Source of the DNA: Cellulomonas humilata
GTDB taxonomy: Bacteria > Actinomycetota > Actinomycetes > Actinomycetales > Cellulomonadaceae
Length of the DNA stretch: 32,948 nucleotides
Direction: 5' to 3'
Assembly (NCBI RefSeq): GCF_013359775.1
Contig: NZ_JABMCI010000032.1
Span: 1 to 32,948, forward strand
In this document: in pieces, positions 25,781 to 32,711 of the stretch
How positions within the stretch are numbered: position 1 is the stretch's first letter
Layout of the letters: every line of letters begins with the position of its first letter
Program-made: the position numbers and the translations under genes
Notes under the pieces: model-generated
Seen by the model: the letters and a program-made list of their open reading frames with translations, nothing else
Database searches by the model: none
What the model was told of the DNA's origin: nothing

Positions 25781-26859
25781 GCGTGACCTCCGTGCCCGTC
25801 GACCTTCTCGGCGGCGGGGGCAGCGGCGACACCGATCGCCCGCGCCTTGCTGCTCAGCATCGTGGCGGCCCGGACCATCTCCAGCGGCTCCGCGTACTCG
25901 CCACCGCCGAAGCGCGACCAGTACCGGGCGGTGGCCCGCACCAGGTCGGGGTCCATGTAGTCGCGGTGCGACTGCGACTCGAACGCCGCGAGCATCTGGA
26001 GCTTCGCCTCGAGGAACCCGTCGACCGGTACGAACCGGGTGGGCCGGAAGTCGATGGTCGACGACGGGCTCTGGAAGCAGGCGAGCGACGGGACGCGGCG
26101 CGCGGCGACGTCGACGGCCTGCCGGACCGCGCGGTGGTCCTGGTGCCGGTCGTGCTCGCTGTGCGTGTAGACGACGGTCGGCTCGATCTCGGCGATGAGC
26201 TCCTCGATCGTCGTGATGAGGCCGCCCGCGGGGTCGAGCCGCGTGTCCTCGAAGTCGTGCAGGTACAGGCGGGCGCCGATCACGCCGGCCGACGCGAGCG
26301 CCTCGTGCCGCCGGGACTGCACGTCACCGCCGATCGCCCCGCCGGACAGGGTGAGGATGACCACGGAGTCGCCCGCCGCCCGGTGGGACGCGAGCGTGGC
26401 GCCGACCCCGATCTCCACGTCGTCGGGATGGGCGCCGACGGCCAGGACGACCTCGCTGCTGCCCATCGCCGCACGCTTGGCCCGACCCTCGACCGCGAGC
26501 GCCGAGATGCGCTCCAGCAGCGTCGCGGCGGCCACCGGCTTGACCAGGAACTCGTCGGCGTCGCGCCGCAGCGCCTCGACCGCGTAGTCGACGCTCGCGA
26601 ACGCCGTCATGACCGCCACGGGCGTGCCGGCGGCGCGTGACCGCAGCTCCACCAGCAGCTCCAACCCGCTCATACCGGGCATCTGGATGTCGGTGAGCAC
26701 CACGTCGAACTGGTGGGCCGCGACCTCCGCCAGCGCGGACATCGGCTCGTGGACGACCGTCACGTCCATGCCCCCGCGGCGCTCCAGCACCGTGCGGACG
26801 TACTGTGCTGTGTCGGCGTCGTCCTCGACCACCAGCACCCTGATCTGCTCGTTCGTCAC
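25777..26859 (-). CDS. Response regulator fused to PIG-L (LmbE) deacetylase
   Basis: A 360-residue fusion. Residues 1-~125 form a receiver domain (VLVVEDDAD, phosphoacceptor Asp57 in LTDIQMPGMSG, Thr85, Lys107). Residues ~135-350 form a PIG-L zinc deacetylase domain with AHPDD (His144, Asp147) and THSEHDRHQDH (237-242 region), the ligands used by MshB and LmbE to remove N-acetyl groups from GlcNAc derivatives. No DNA-binding domain exists, so phosphorylation should control the enzyme directly. GTG 26859 has GGAGGG 9 nt upstream and leads the seven-gene operon. A catalytic output domain of this kind on a receiver is rare. The kinase at the operon end is its probable partner. Confidence 0.9.
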   Translation of the reverse strand: MTNEQIRVLVVEDDADTAQYVRTVLERRGGMDVTVVHEPMSALAEVAAHQFDVVLTDIQMPGMSGLELLVELRSRAAGTPVAVMTAFASVDYAVEALRRDADEFLVKPVAAATLLERISALAVEGRAKRAAMGSSEVVLAVGAHPDDVEIGVGATLASHRAAGDSVVILTLSGGAIGGDVQSRRHEALASAGVIGARLYLHDFEDTRLDPAGGLITTIEELIAEIEPTVVYTHSEHDRHQDHRAVRQAVDVAARRVPSLACFQSPSSTIDFRPTRFVPVDGFLEAKLQMLAAFESQSHRDYMDPDLVRATARYWSRFGGGEYAEPLEMVRAATMLSSKARAIGVAAAPAAEKVDGHGGHA

Positions 26860-26895
26860 TACGTGTTGCCCTCCGTGGCCGGCCGGTCTCCCCAC

Positions 26896-26901
26896 GCTAT
26901 A
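26896..26901 (-). promoter_or_regulatory. Possible -10 element of glycan/two-component operon
   Basis: On the minus strand TATAGC occurs 37 bp before GTG 26859; no recognisable -35 lies at the normal distance, so the promoter may need an activator or another sigma factor. Confidence 0.35.
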
Positions 26902-26981
26902 GCGGGATCCTCGGGTCGGCGCATCGTGGCTCCGCGGGTCGGCCCGCCACTGTTGACCTGGACAACTGTCTAGTTCCGCCC

Positions 26982-27000
26982 ACCGGGAATAGGACCCGGT
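26982..27000. promoter_or_regulatory. Inverted repeat ACCGGG-7-CCCGGT in divergent promoter region
   Basis: A perfect 6-bp inverted repeat with an AT-richer AATAGGA centre lies between the glycan operon (start 26859) and the divergent monooxygenase gene (start 27065). Close by, TTGACC at 26953 and AACT-4-AGTT at 26964-26975 add AT-rich bases. It is a candidate operator; which gene it serves is unclear. Confidence 0.35.
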
Positions 27001-27064
27001 AGCCCCCTGTTGAGCGGCAAGTACATGCAAACGCATGGAACTCTGAACCAGAGCGAGGCGCGAG

Positions 27065-28222
27065 ATGCAGTTCGGGATCTTCACCGTCGGCGACGTCACC
27101 ACGGATCCGACCACCGGCCGGACGCCGGACGACACGGAGCGGGTGCGCAACATGCTCACCATCGCCGAGCACGCCGACCAGGCCGGTCTGGACGTGTTCG
27201 CGACGGGCGAGCACCACAACCCGCCGTTCGTCCCTTCGTCGCCCACCACCATGCTCGGCTACCTCGCGGGCACGACGAAGAACATCATCCTGTCGACCGC
27301 GACCACGCTGATCACCACCAACGACCCGGTGCGGCTGGCCGAGGAGTACGCGATGCTCCAGGTCATCTCCGACGGTCGGATGGACCTCATGATGGGCCGC
27401 GGCAACACCGGCCCCGTGTACCCGTGGTTCGGCCAGGACATCCGCCAGGGCATCCCGCTGGCCATCGAGAACTACGCGCTGCTGCGCCGCCTCTGGGAGG
27501 AGGAGGTCGTGGACTGGCAGGGCAAGTTCCGCACGCCGCTCCAGGGCTTCACCTCGACCCCGCGCCCGCTCGACGGCGTGCCGCCGTTCGTGTGGCACGG
27601 CTCCATCCGCAGCCCCGAGATCGCCGAGCAGGCCGCCTACTACGGTGACGGCTTCCTGCACAACGCGATCTTCTGGCCGCTGGAGCACGCCGCGCAGATG
27701 GTGAAGTTCTACCGCGAGCGCTACGAGCACTACGGGCACGGGCAGGCCGACCAGGCCATCGTCGGGCTCGGCGGGCAGGTGTTCATGAACGCTCGGTCGC
27801 AGGACGCCGTGCGCGAGTTCCGGCCGTACTTCGACAACGCGCCCGTCTACGGGCACGGACCGTCGATGGAGGACTTCATGCGCGACACCCCCCTGACCGT
27901 GGGTAGCCCCCAGCAGGTCATCGACCGGTACGGGAAGTTCCGCGACCAGGTGGGCCACTACCAGCGCCAGATGTTCCTCATGGACCACGCGGGGCTGCCG
28001 CTGAAGACCGTGCTGGAGCAGATCGACATCCTGGCCACGGAGGTCGTCCCCGTGCTGCGCGCCGAGGCCGAGTCCGCCCGTCCCGCGCACGTGCCGGCCA
28101 ACCCGCCGTCGCACGCCGACCGGGTGGCGGCCGCGCTGGCCGCGGGTACCGTGCGTGAGCAGACGGTGACCGCGACCGACGAGTACACCGGCCTCCGGGC
28201 CGAAGACTCCCTCTCCTCCTGA
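27065..28222 (+). CDS. LLM class flavin-dependent oxidoreductase, CE1758 type
   Basis: A 385-residue luciferase-like protein. It starts MQFGIFTVGDV and shows the TIM-barrel landmarks DVFATGEHHNPPF, STATTLITTNDPVRLAEEYAMLQVISDGRMDLMMGRGN and HGSIRSPEIAEQAAYYGDGF, which match the actinobacterial CE1758 subfamily. Such enzymes use reduced FMN to oxidise organic substrates. The 1-bp-spaced partner is an NADPH-dependent FMN reductase, which is the normal CE1758/CE1759 arrangement and would supply FMNH2. ATG 27065 has a weak GAGGCGCGAG site. The last ~30 residues (VREQTVTATDEYTGL) extend beyond the barrel. Substrate unknown. Confidence 0.92.
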   Translation: MQFGIFTVGDVTTDPTTGRTPDDTERVRNMLTIAEHADQAGLDVFATGEHHNPPFVPSSPTTMLGYLAGTTKNIILSTATTLITTNDPVRLAEEYAMLQVISDGRMDLMMGRGNTGPVYPWFGQDIRQGIPLAIENYALLRRLWEEEVVDWQGKFRTPLQGFTSTPRPLDGVPPFVWHGSIRSPEIAEQAAYYGDGFLHNAIFWPLEHAAQMVKFYRERYEHYGHGQADQAIVGLGGQVFMNARSQDAVREFRPYFDNAPVYGHGPSMEDFMRDTPLTVGSPQQVIDRYGKFRDQVGHYQRQMFLMDHAGLPLKTVLEQIDILATEVVPVLRAEAESARPAHVPANPPSHADRVAAALAAGTVREQTVTATDEYTGLRAEDSLSS

Positions 28223-28242
28223 TGCTCGGGAAAGGCACCACG

Positions 28243-28863
28243 ATGAGCGACCGCTCGATCGTCGTCATCTCGGCCGGGCTGTCCCAGCCCTCGTCGACGC
28301 GCCTGCTGGCCGACCGCCTCGCCGACGCCACCATCACCGAGCTCGCCGCCCGCGGAATCACCGCGCACGTCGAGACCGTGGAGCTGCGCGACGTCGCCCA
28401 CGAGATCGTCAACATGACGCTCTCCGGCTTCGCCTCCGGCGCCCTCAAGGACGTCCTGGAGAAGGTCACCGCCGCGGACGGTGTCATCGCCGTCACGCCG
28501 ATCTTCTCGGCGTCGTACTCCGGGCTGTTCAAGTCGTTCGTCGACATCCTCGACAAGGACGCGCTCGTCGGGCGGCCCGTGCTCGTCGGCGCGACCGGCG
28601 GCACCGGCCGGCACTCGCTGGCGCTGGAGTACGCGTTGCGTCCGTTGTTCGCGTACCTGCGGGCCGACGTCGCCGGAACCGCGGTGTTCGCGGCCACCGA
28701 CGACTGGGCCGACGGCGGCGGCGACGACGTCAACCCGCTGCCGAACCGCATCCGCCGCGCCGGCCGCGAGCTGGCCGAGATGGTGGCCGACCGGGAGCCG
28801 TCCGCGCCGGTGGGTCTCTACGACGCAGTGCCGTCGTTCGAGCAGCTGCTCGGCGGCGCCTGA
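28243..28863 (+). CDS. NADPH-dependent FMN reductase, CE1759 type
   Basis: A 206-residue flavodoxin-like reductase. It begins SIVVISAGLSQPSSTRLLADRL, the FMN phosphate loop, and continues with VIAVTPIFSASYSGLFKSFVDIL and VLVGATGGTGRHSLALEYALRPLFAYL, typical of CE1759/MsuE-like reductases. It should reduce FMN for the preceding monooxygenase. I chose ATG 28243, which has GGGAAAGG 7 nt upstream; ATG 28222 overlaps the previous stop by one base and would add seven residues. The pair ends at a strong terminator. Confidence 0.9.
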   Translation: MSDRSIVVISAGLSQPSSTRLLADRLADATITELAARGITAHVETVELRDVAHEIVNMTLSGFASGALKDVLEKVTAADGVIAVTPIFSASYSGLFKSFVDILDKDALVGRPVLVGATGGTGRHSLALEYALRPLFAYLRADVAGTAVFAATDDWADGGGDDVNPLPNRIRRAGRELAEMVADREPSAPVGLYDAVPSFEQLLGGA

Positions 28864-28886
28864 TCCCCGCCTGGTCTCCGCCTGAC

Positions 28887-28920
28887 CGAAGGGCCCGACG
28901 CACACGCGTCGGGCCCTTCG
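28887..28920 (+). terminator. Terminator after flavin oxidoreductase pair
   Basis: A perfect 15-bp stem (CGAAGGGCCCGACGC with its complement) with an ACAC loop lies 24 bp after the stop and 8 bp before the convergent stop at 28929, so it may act on both strands. Confidence 0.88.
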
Positions 28921-28928
28921 TCATGCGT

Positions 28929-30080
28929 CTACCGGACTCGCAGCGAGACGATCTTGCCGTCGCCGAACACGTCCATGGAGACGTACAGCTTCCCGTGCGA
29001 CCACTCCAGCCCTGCCGGCTGGTTCAGCGACACGAGCGGCGTCACCACCCCGCGCCTGGTCACGGACGAGACCTGGTTGACGTACAGCTCGGCGACGTAG
29101 ACCGTGCCGCCCGAGCCGATCGCCACGTTGGTCGCGCCCGAGAAGCCCGAGGCGAACGGCTTCACCGCGCCGGTCCACGGGTTCACCCGGTACACCGCTC
29201 CGAGCGGTCCCAGGCTGCCGTCCTCCGGACCGCCGGGCAGCGTGGACACGTAGAGCCAGCCGTCGTGACCCAGCTCGACGTCCGTCGGCACCGGCTCGAG
29301 GTTGTACTGGTGGCCGACGACGCAGTCGGGCATCCCGAGCGCGCCGGCGATCTCCGCGGTCACCTCGACCGGCACCGGGGGCAGGACCGCGACCGTGCTG
29401 ACACGCCCGCGGTGGTCCACCTTGAGCACCGCGTTGGCGCCCGCGTCGGCGATGTAGGTGACACCGGGCAGGCTCACGGAGCCGTACGCGTGGCTGTCCA
29501 CCGCACCCGTGTACGGGGCGAACGGCGGCACCAGGGTCGCGGCGCACGCGGGGTCGAGGTCGGTGAACGCATAGCCCACGGCACCGTCGGGGTTGGCTTG
29601 CTGCTCGTACGCGAGCAGGTCGGCGACCACCCGGATCTGCCCGTCGTGACCGCGCCGCTTGAGCACGGAGGAGAGCACCTGGAACTGGTCGCCCCCGCGC
29701 TCCGCCCACGTGACCGAACCGAGCAGGGTCGAGACCGCCGCGACGTCGGTGCCGGACGACGGCGACAGCTCCTGCGGCGCCTCACCCGGCCGGACGCTCA
29801 CCAGCGTGCCGGCGAACGCCTGCCCGACGTAGAGCGTGCCGCGCCGGTCGAGGTCGAACGTCAACGGGGTCACGAGGTGCTCGGCGACGGGCGTCGGCTC
29901 CCCCGCGGTCGGCGGTTTCGGGCCGTGCCCGTGGCCGGGATGCCAGCCGCGGGCCAGCTCCTGCACGGTGGCACCGCGATGGCCGAAGCCGTCGGTGTCG
30001 GCGGCGGACGCCGGAAGGCCGGCGACGAGCAGACCGCCCGCGGCGAGCGCGGCGACGGCGATGGACCTGGTCCCCCTCAT
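28929..30080 (-). CDS. Secreted ScyD/ScyE-family beta-propeller protein
   Basis: A 383-residue exported protein. The N-terminus is a Sec signal peptide (MRGTRSIAVAALAAGGLLVA, cut probably after PASA at ~27). The mature part has repeated propeller blades such as YVGQAFAGTLVSV, YIADAGANAVLKVD, LYVSTLPGGPEDG, YVAELYVNQVSSV and LYVSMDVFGDGKIV, the NHL-like pattern of the ScyD/ScyE family. The family is named after cyanobacterial scytonemin genes, but actinobacterial members have no known role and no scytonemin genes lie here. ATG 30080 has AGGAGG 5-6 nt upstream. A promoter with an operator-like palindrome precedes it. Confidence 0.88.
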   Translation of the reverse strand: MRGTRSIAVAALAAGGLLVAGLPASAADTDGFGHRGATVQELARGWHPGHGHGPKPPTAGEPTPVAEHLVTPLTFDLDRRGTLYVGQAFAGTLVSVRPGEAPQELSPSSGTDVAAVSTLLGSVTWAERGGDQFQVLSSVLKRRGHDGQIRVVADLLAYEQQANPDGAVGYAFTDLDPACAATLVPPFAPYTGAVDSHAYGSVSLPGVTYIADAGANAVLKVDHRGRVSTVAVLPPVPVEVTAEIAGALGMPDCVVGHQYNLEPVPTDVELGHDGWLYVSTLPGGPEDGSLGPLGAVYRVNPWTGAVKPFASGFSGATNVAIGSGGTVYVAELYVNQVSSVTRRGVVTPLVSLNQPAGLEWSHGKLYVSMDVFGDGKIVSLRVR

Positions 30081-30153
30081 GCTTCCTCCTCGTCGAGAAA
30101 ACATCGCCCGCGTCGTCAGCGGCCGGCGTAGGTGCCGGCGGATGCGGACGAAC

Positions 30154-30205
30154 CGCCCGAATCGGGCGCCGCTCCACTATGTCCCCGCTGTGAGTCGGCT
30201 GTCCA
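30154..30205 (-). promoter_or_regulatory. Promoter and operator palindrome of ScyD/ScyE-like gene
   Basis: On the minus strand TGGACA (30205-30200), an 18-bp spacer and CATAGT (30181-30176) predict a start near 30169. Directly after it lies CGCCCGA-A-TCGGGCG (30154-30168), a perfect 7-1-7 palindrome at about +1 to +15, the classic position for a repressor. The leader would be ~90 nt. Confidence 0.6.
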
Positions 30206-30222
30206 GGTCGCCCCGGGCACGG

Positions 30223-30258
30223 CGACGGCGGGGAGCTGAGGGGTGCTCCCCGCCGTCG
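30223..30258 (-). terminator. Terminator after HesB-like gene
   Basis: A 13-bp perfect stem (CGACGGCGGGGAG with CTCCCCGCCGTCG) and 10-nt loop lies 19 bp beyond the stop of the HesB-like gene and ahead of the next promoter. Confidence 0.78.
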
Positions 30259-30277
30259 TCGGTCCTGCGTGCGCGGG

Positions 30278-30553
30278 TTACTGCGGGCTGAGGGTGAATG
30301 CGGGGCCCGCCTCGGCCGGCTCGACATCCAGCTGCAGGTCGGCCAGGGTCTGTGACGCCTCGGGCTCAACGTAGACGCGGGTCGATCCGTCGGTCACCAC
30401 GTCGTCGCCCGGCACGGGCTCGGGGACCAGGGCGAGCTCGAAGCCGCCAGCCTCCTGCTGCGCGATGCGCAGGCCACCCGTCTCGTCGGGCAGACCGGCC
30501 TGCGTGGTGAGCGTCTGGACGGCGGACAGGGCGTTGTCAGTCAGGGTGAGCAC
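30278..30553 (-). CDS. HesB/IscA-like protein lacking the cysteines
   Basis: A 91-residue protein with the HesB/IscA-like fold pattern: MLTLTDNALSAVQTLTTQAG, GGLRIAQQEAGGFELALVPEP, and RVYVEPEASQTLADLQLDV. True IscA/ErpA proteins bind iron-sulfur clusters through three conserved cysteines (one internal, CxC near the end); this protein has no cysteine at all. It therefore cannot carry a cluster in the usual way and probably belongs to the cysteine-free adhesin-like/HesB subgroup common in actinobacteria. GTG 30553 follows AGGAGA. It stands alone between its own terminator and a divergent gene. Confidence 0.82.
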   Translation of the reverse strand: MLTLTDNALSAVQTLTTQAGLPDETGGLRIAQQEAGGFELALVPEPVPGDDVVTDGSTRVYVEPEASQTLADLQLDVEPAEAGPAFTLSPQ

Positions 30554-30703
30554 GAAGGCTCTCCTCTCGGTTTGCCGGTGGTGCCACCCTCGCGGGCGGC
30601 TCGTCGGACGACACCACCGTGCTCACGTTCGGCGACCGGCCGCAACTCGGCGTCCGCTGGGCGAGACCACTCCTGCGCCCTGTGCCCGCGGCCGCAGGAC
30701 CCG

Positions 30704-30709
30704 TACCGT
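30704..30709 (+). promoter_or_regulatory. -10 element for probable leaderless transcript
   Basis: TACCGT (TANNNT class) ends 7 bp before ATG 30717, and no Shine-Dalgarno sequence precedes that codon, so the mRNA may start at the ATG. Confidence 0.45.
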
Positions 30710-30716
30710 CGACCTC

Positions 30717-31106
30717 ATGCCGATCCCGCTGCAGGTAGCGCGGTTCAACCGCCGGGTCACCAACCCCGTGCTCGGCACGGTGTCCGACTGGCTGCCGCCC
30801 TTCGCGACGCTGCACCACGTCGGGCGCACCAGCGGCCGCCGGTACCGCACGCCCGTCTTCGCGTTCAGCACCCCGCGCGGCGTCGTCATCGCCCTCACCT
30901 ACGGCACCGACGTGCAGTGGCTGCACAACCTCGACGCCGCCGGTGGGGCGCGCATGGTCCGGCGGGGCCGGGTGCTGGTGCTGAGCCATCCCCGGCGGCT
31001 GCACGGCCCTGCCGGGGCGCAGCTGGTGCCCGGGGTGATCCGCGTCGGCCTGCGCCTGATGCGGGTGGACGACTTCGTCGAGCTCGCCGCCGTCCCGCGT
31101 CCGTAG
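30717..31106 (+). CDS. Deazaflavin (F420)-dependent nitroreductase family protein, Ddn-like
   Basis: A 129-residue protein with the split-barrel pattern of the Ddn/DUF385 family: LPPFATLHHVGRTSGRRYRTPVFAF, then VVIALTYGTDVQWLHNLDAAGGARMVRRGRVLVLSHP. In mycobacterial Ddn the HxGRxSGxxR segment binds the F420 phosphate or tail. The family reduces quinones, nitro compounds and other substrates with reduced F420; some members are FMN- or heme-binding instead. The start lacks a ribosome binding site but follows a leaderless-type -10. The next gene begins 8 bp after its stop and is probably co-transcribed. Confidence 0.87.
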   Translation: MPIPLQVARFNRRVTNPVLGTVSDWLPPFATLHHVGRTSGRRYRTPVFAFSTPRGVVIALTYGTDVQWLHNLDAAGGARMVRRGRVLVLSHPRRLHGPAGAQLVPGVIRVGLRLMRVDDFVELAAVPRP

Positions 31107-31114
31107 GAGGAGCC

Positions 31115-31495
31115 ATGTCCCGTGAGGGATACCCGGCCGCCACCGTCGACGAGTACCTCGACGCGATCCCGCCTGCGCAAGGTGCCGCGCTGCGCGTGGT
31201 GCGCGACCGGCTGCTCGCCGTGGTGCCCGACGCCGAGCAGGTGATCTCCTACCAGGTGCCGACGATCCGCTACCGCGGCGCGGGTCTCGTCGCCCTGTCG
31301 GTGGCGAAGACCCACTGCAGCCTGCACCTGATGAGCCCCCCGCTGGCCCGCGCCCTGGCCGGCGTGCTCACCGAGGGGACGCTGTCCGGGGCGACCCTGC
31401 GGTTCGACGCAGGATCCCCGCTCGGCGTCGAGACCGTGCGACTGATCGCCGAGCGCCGCATGGCCGAGGTCGACGCGCGGCTCTCCGGTACCTGA
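31115..31495 (+). CDS. DUF1801 family protein
   Basis: A 126-residue DUF1801/YdhG-like protein: ATVDEYLDAIPPAQGAALRVVRDRLLAVVPDAEQVISYQVPTIRYRG-type N-terminal half, with the family's DExxSYxxPxxxxxG pattern, followed by VALSVAKTHCSLHLM. Members are called putative iron chaperones, but biochemical support is thin. ATG 31115 has TAGGAGG 4-5 nt upstream, part of which is the previous stop codon, so translation is coupled. It converges on the M15 peptidase gene. Confidence 0.86.
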   Translation: MSREGYPAATVDEYLDAIPPAQGAALRVVRDRLLAVVPDAEQVISYQVPTIRYRGAGLVALSVAKTHCSLHLMSPPLARALAGVLTEGTLSGATLRFDAGSPLGVETVRLIAERRMAEVDARLSGT

Positions 31496-31519
31496 GCACC
31501 GCCATCGTCCCGAGCGCCG

Positions 31520-31537
31520 TCATCGTCCCGACGATGA
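31520..31537. terminator. Short hairpin between convergent DUF1801 and M15 genes
   Basis: TCATCGT-CCCG-ACGATGA forms a 7-bp stem that includes the stop codon of the M15 gene. The arrangement suits a weak bidirectional terminator; a copy of GTCATCGTCCCGA-like sequence just before makes a short direct repeat. Confidence 0.4.
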
Positions 31538-32266
31538 GAAGTGCTGGTAGTCGATCGGGGACTCCCAGTCGCCGCCCCACAGCCAGCCCACCGACGCGAA
31601 CGCGCGGACCACCTCGTCGCCGGCGTGGATGACCCCCGGGCTGTCCGGTCGGTCGGCGTACGCGCGCCCCTCGTCGGGCGCCACCGACGATCCCCGGACG
31701 TACGGGTTCTCCACCGGGTTGAGGTCGATCGCCCGGCCGTACGCGTGCTCGGACCACTCCGACCCGCCCGTGATCGCCCGGCAGTTGAAGGCCGACGTGT
31801 TGTCCGCCGCCATCGAGTCGTCGTCGCTGGCGCCGAAGTCGTCCACCAGCCGCATCGACCGGACCGGGTAGCCGGCGTCGAACAGCGCGTGGAACACCGT
31901 GACCATGGCCTCGGCCGCGTCGGCGTGCACCACCAGCTCGCCCTGCCGGTCCACACCGTCGAAGCCCCGGTGGGTGACCGTGACGTAGCGGAGGTCCTCC
32001 AGGGGCACCGGGCAGCCCGGTCGCCACGACGGCTCCATGCGGGCCGCCAGCTCGGGGGTGATCGGGGAGATCGCCGACGTGAAGGCTGGCGGGACGGCGA
32101 CGACCGGGTCCTCGGTCGCGTCCGGAGCGCTCGGGGCCGTGACGGGGGTGGAGGTGGCGCTGGGCGTGCTGGCCGCTCTCGGAGCCCTGCTCGCCTGCGA
32201 CGACGCGCACCCCGACAGCAGCGCGACGACCATCACGATCGCGGCCGTGCGCGCCCGACGCCCCAT
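31520..32266 (-). CDS. Lipoprotein D,D-peptidase, M15 family
   Basis: A 248-residue exported protein. The signal sequence ends in a lipobox LLSGC (Cys20), so it should be anchored to the outer face of the membrane, followed by a Ser/Thr/Pro-rich linker (~22-60). The peptidase domain has SEHAYGRAIDLNP with zinc ligands His174 and Asp181, and DYQHFS with His242, the M15C (L-alanyl-D-glutamate or D,D-carboxypeptidase-like) pattern. It probably trims peptidoglycan stem peptides. ATG 32266 was chosen because it gives a perfect lipoprotein signal; the frame stays open farther upstream but without signal features. Confidence 0.9.
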   Translation of the reverse strand: MGRRARTAAIVMVVALLSGCASSQASRAPRAASTPSATSTPVTAPSAPDATEDPVVAVPPAFTSAISPITPELAARMEPSWRPGCPVPLEDLRYVTVTHRGFDGVDRQGELVVHADAAEAMVTVFHALFDAGYPVRSMRLVDDFGASDDDSMAADNTSAFNCRAITGGSEWSEHAYGRAIDLNPVENPYVRGSSVAPDEGRAYADRPDSPGVIHAGDEVVRAFASVGWLWGGDWESPIDYQHFSSSGR

Positions 32267-32285
32267 GGCGACCAGTGTGCCGCGG

Positions 32286-32567
32286 TCACACGACCCCGCG
32301 GCGGCTTCCGACGATTCCCGACGACACCGTCGTGCCCGCCCACAGGTCCGGGTCCGTGCATCCCTCGGCGCAGTGCATCCCGCACGTCGGGCACACCCAG
32401 AGCGTGTGGTGCCGGTCCACCGTGCAGCCGCAGGTGACGAACCGCTCCGACGGCCGGCCCGGGCCGCTCGTGGTCCACCGATGACCTGCCGCGCAGGCGG
32501 GCGGCGGCACCCGCACCCAGCCGCGTGGCGTGCGCTGCCACTTCGACCAGTCGACGTCGCGGACCAT
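32286..32567 (-). CDS. Small Cys/His-rich protein with probable SOS-type promoter
   Basis: A 93-residue protein I cannot assign to a named family. It has metal-site clusters CAAGH (25-29), CGC (46-48), HH (53-54), CPTC (59-62) and HC-AEGC (65-70), so one or two zinc-ribbon sites are likely. The N-terminus (DWSKWQRTPRGWVRVPPP) is Trp-rich. There is no Shine-Dalgarno sequence; TACACT ends 6 nt before ATG 32567, so the mRNA is probably leaderless, and a LexA-like box covers that element. It is divergent from the probable DUF222 gene. Coding is supported by codon pattern and the promoter. Confidence 0.7.
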   Translation of the reverse strand: MVRDVDWSKWQRTPRGWVRVPPPACAAGHRWTTSGPGRPSERFVTCGCTVDRHHTLWVCPTCGMHCAEGCTDPDLWAGTTVSSGIVGSRRGVV

Positions 32568-32582
32568 CGAACAAGTGTACGA
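32567..32582 (-). promoter_or_regulatory. LexA-like (SOS) box over the -10 of the Cys-rich gene
   Basis: On the minus strand TCGTACACTTGTTCGA, one mismatch from the actinobacterial TCGAAC-N4-GTTCGA box. TACACT (32579-32574) inside it is the probable -10, and ATG follows after 6 nt. Confidence 0.68.
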
Positions 32583-32651
32583 GTGTGCTCGGATCCATCG
32601 CAGCCCTGTCCGCCGCGTTTGCCCAGGTCAGCGCCGTATGTCAGTGGCTGG

Positions 32652-32667
32652 TCGTACATTTGTTCTA
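32652..32667 (+). promoter_or_regulatory. LexA-like (SOS) box over the -10 of the DUF222-like gene
   Basis: TCGTACATTTGTTCTA matches the box upstream of the Cys-rich gene at 14 of 16 positions in the opposite orientation. TACATT (32655-32660) is the probable -10, with ATG 32667 six bases later. Confidence 0.62.
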
Positions 32668-32711
32668 TGTCCGGATCGGGTGAACTCTGCGGCAGGAGGT
32701 GGTGGCGATGA
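32667..32711 (+). CDS. 14-residue leader ORF overlapping DUF222-like start
   Basis: The frame MSGSGELCGRRWWR starts at the predicted transcription start and ends with TGA 32709-32711, overlapping ATG 32708 as ATGA. Its codons contain the AGGAGG of the next gene. It could start leaderless translation and couple it to the main gene. The peptide itself need not matter. Confidence 0.45.
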   Translation: MSGSGELCGRRWWR

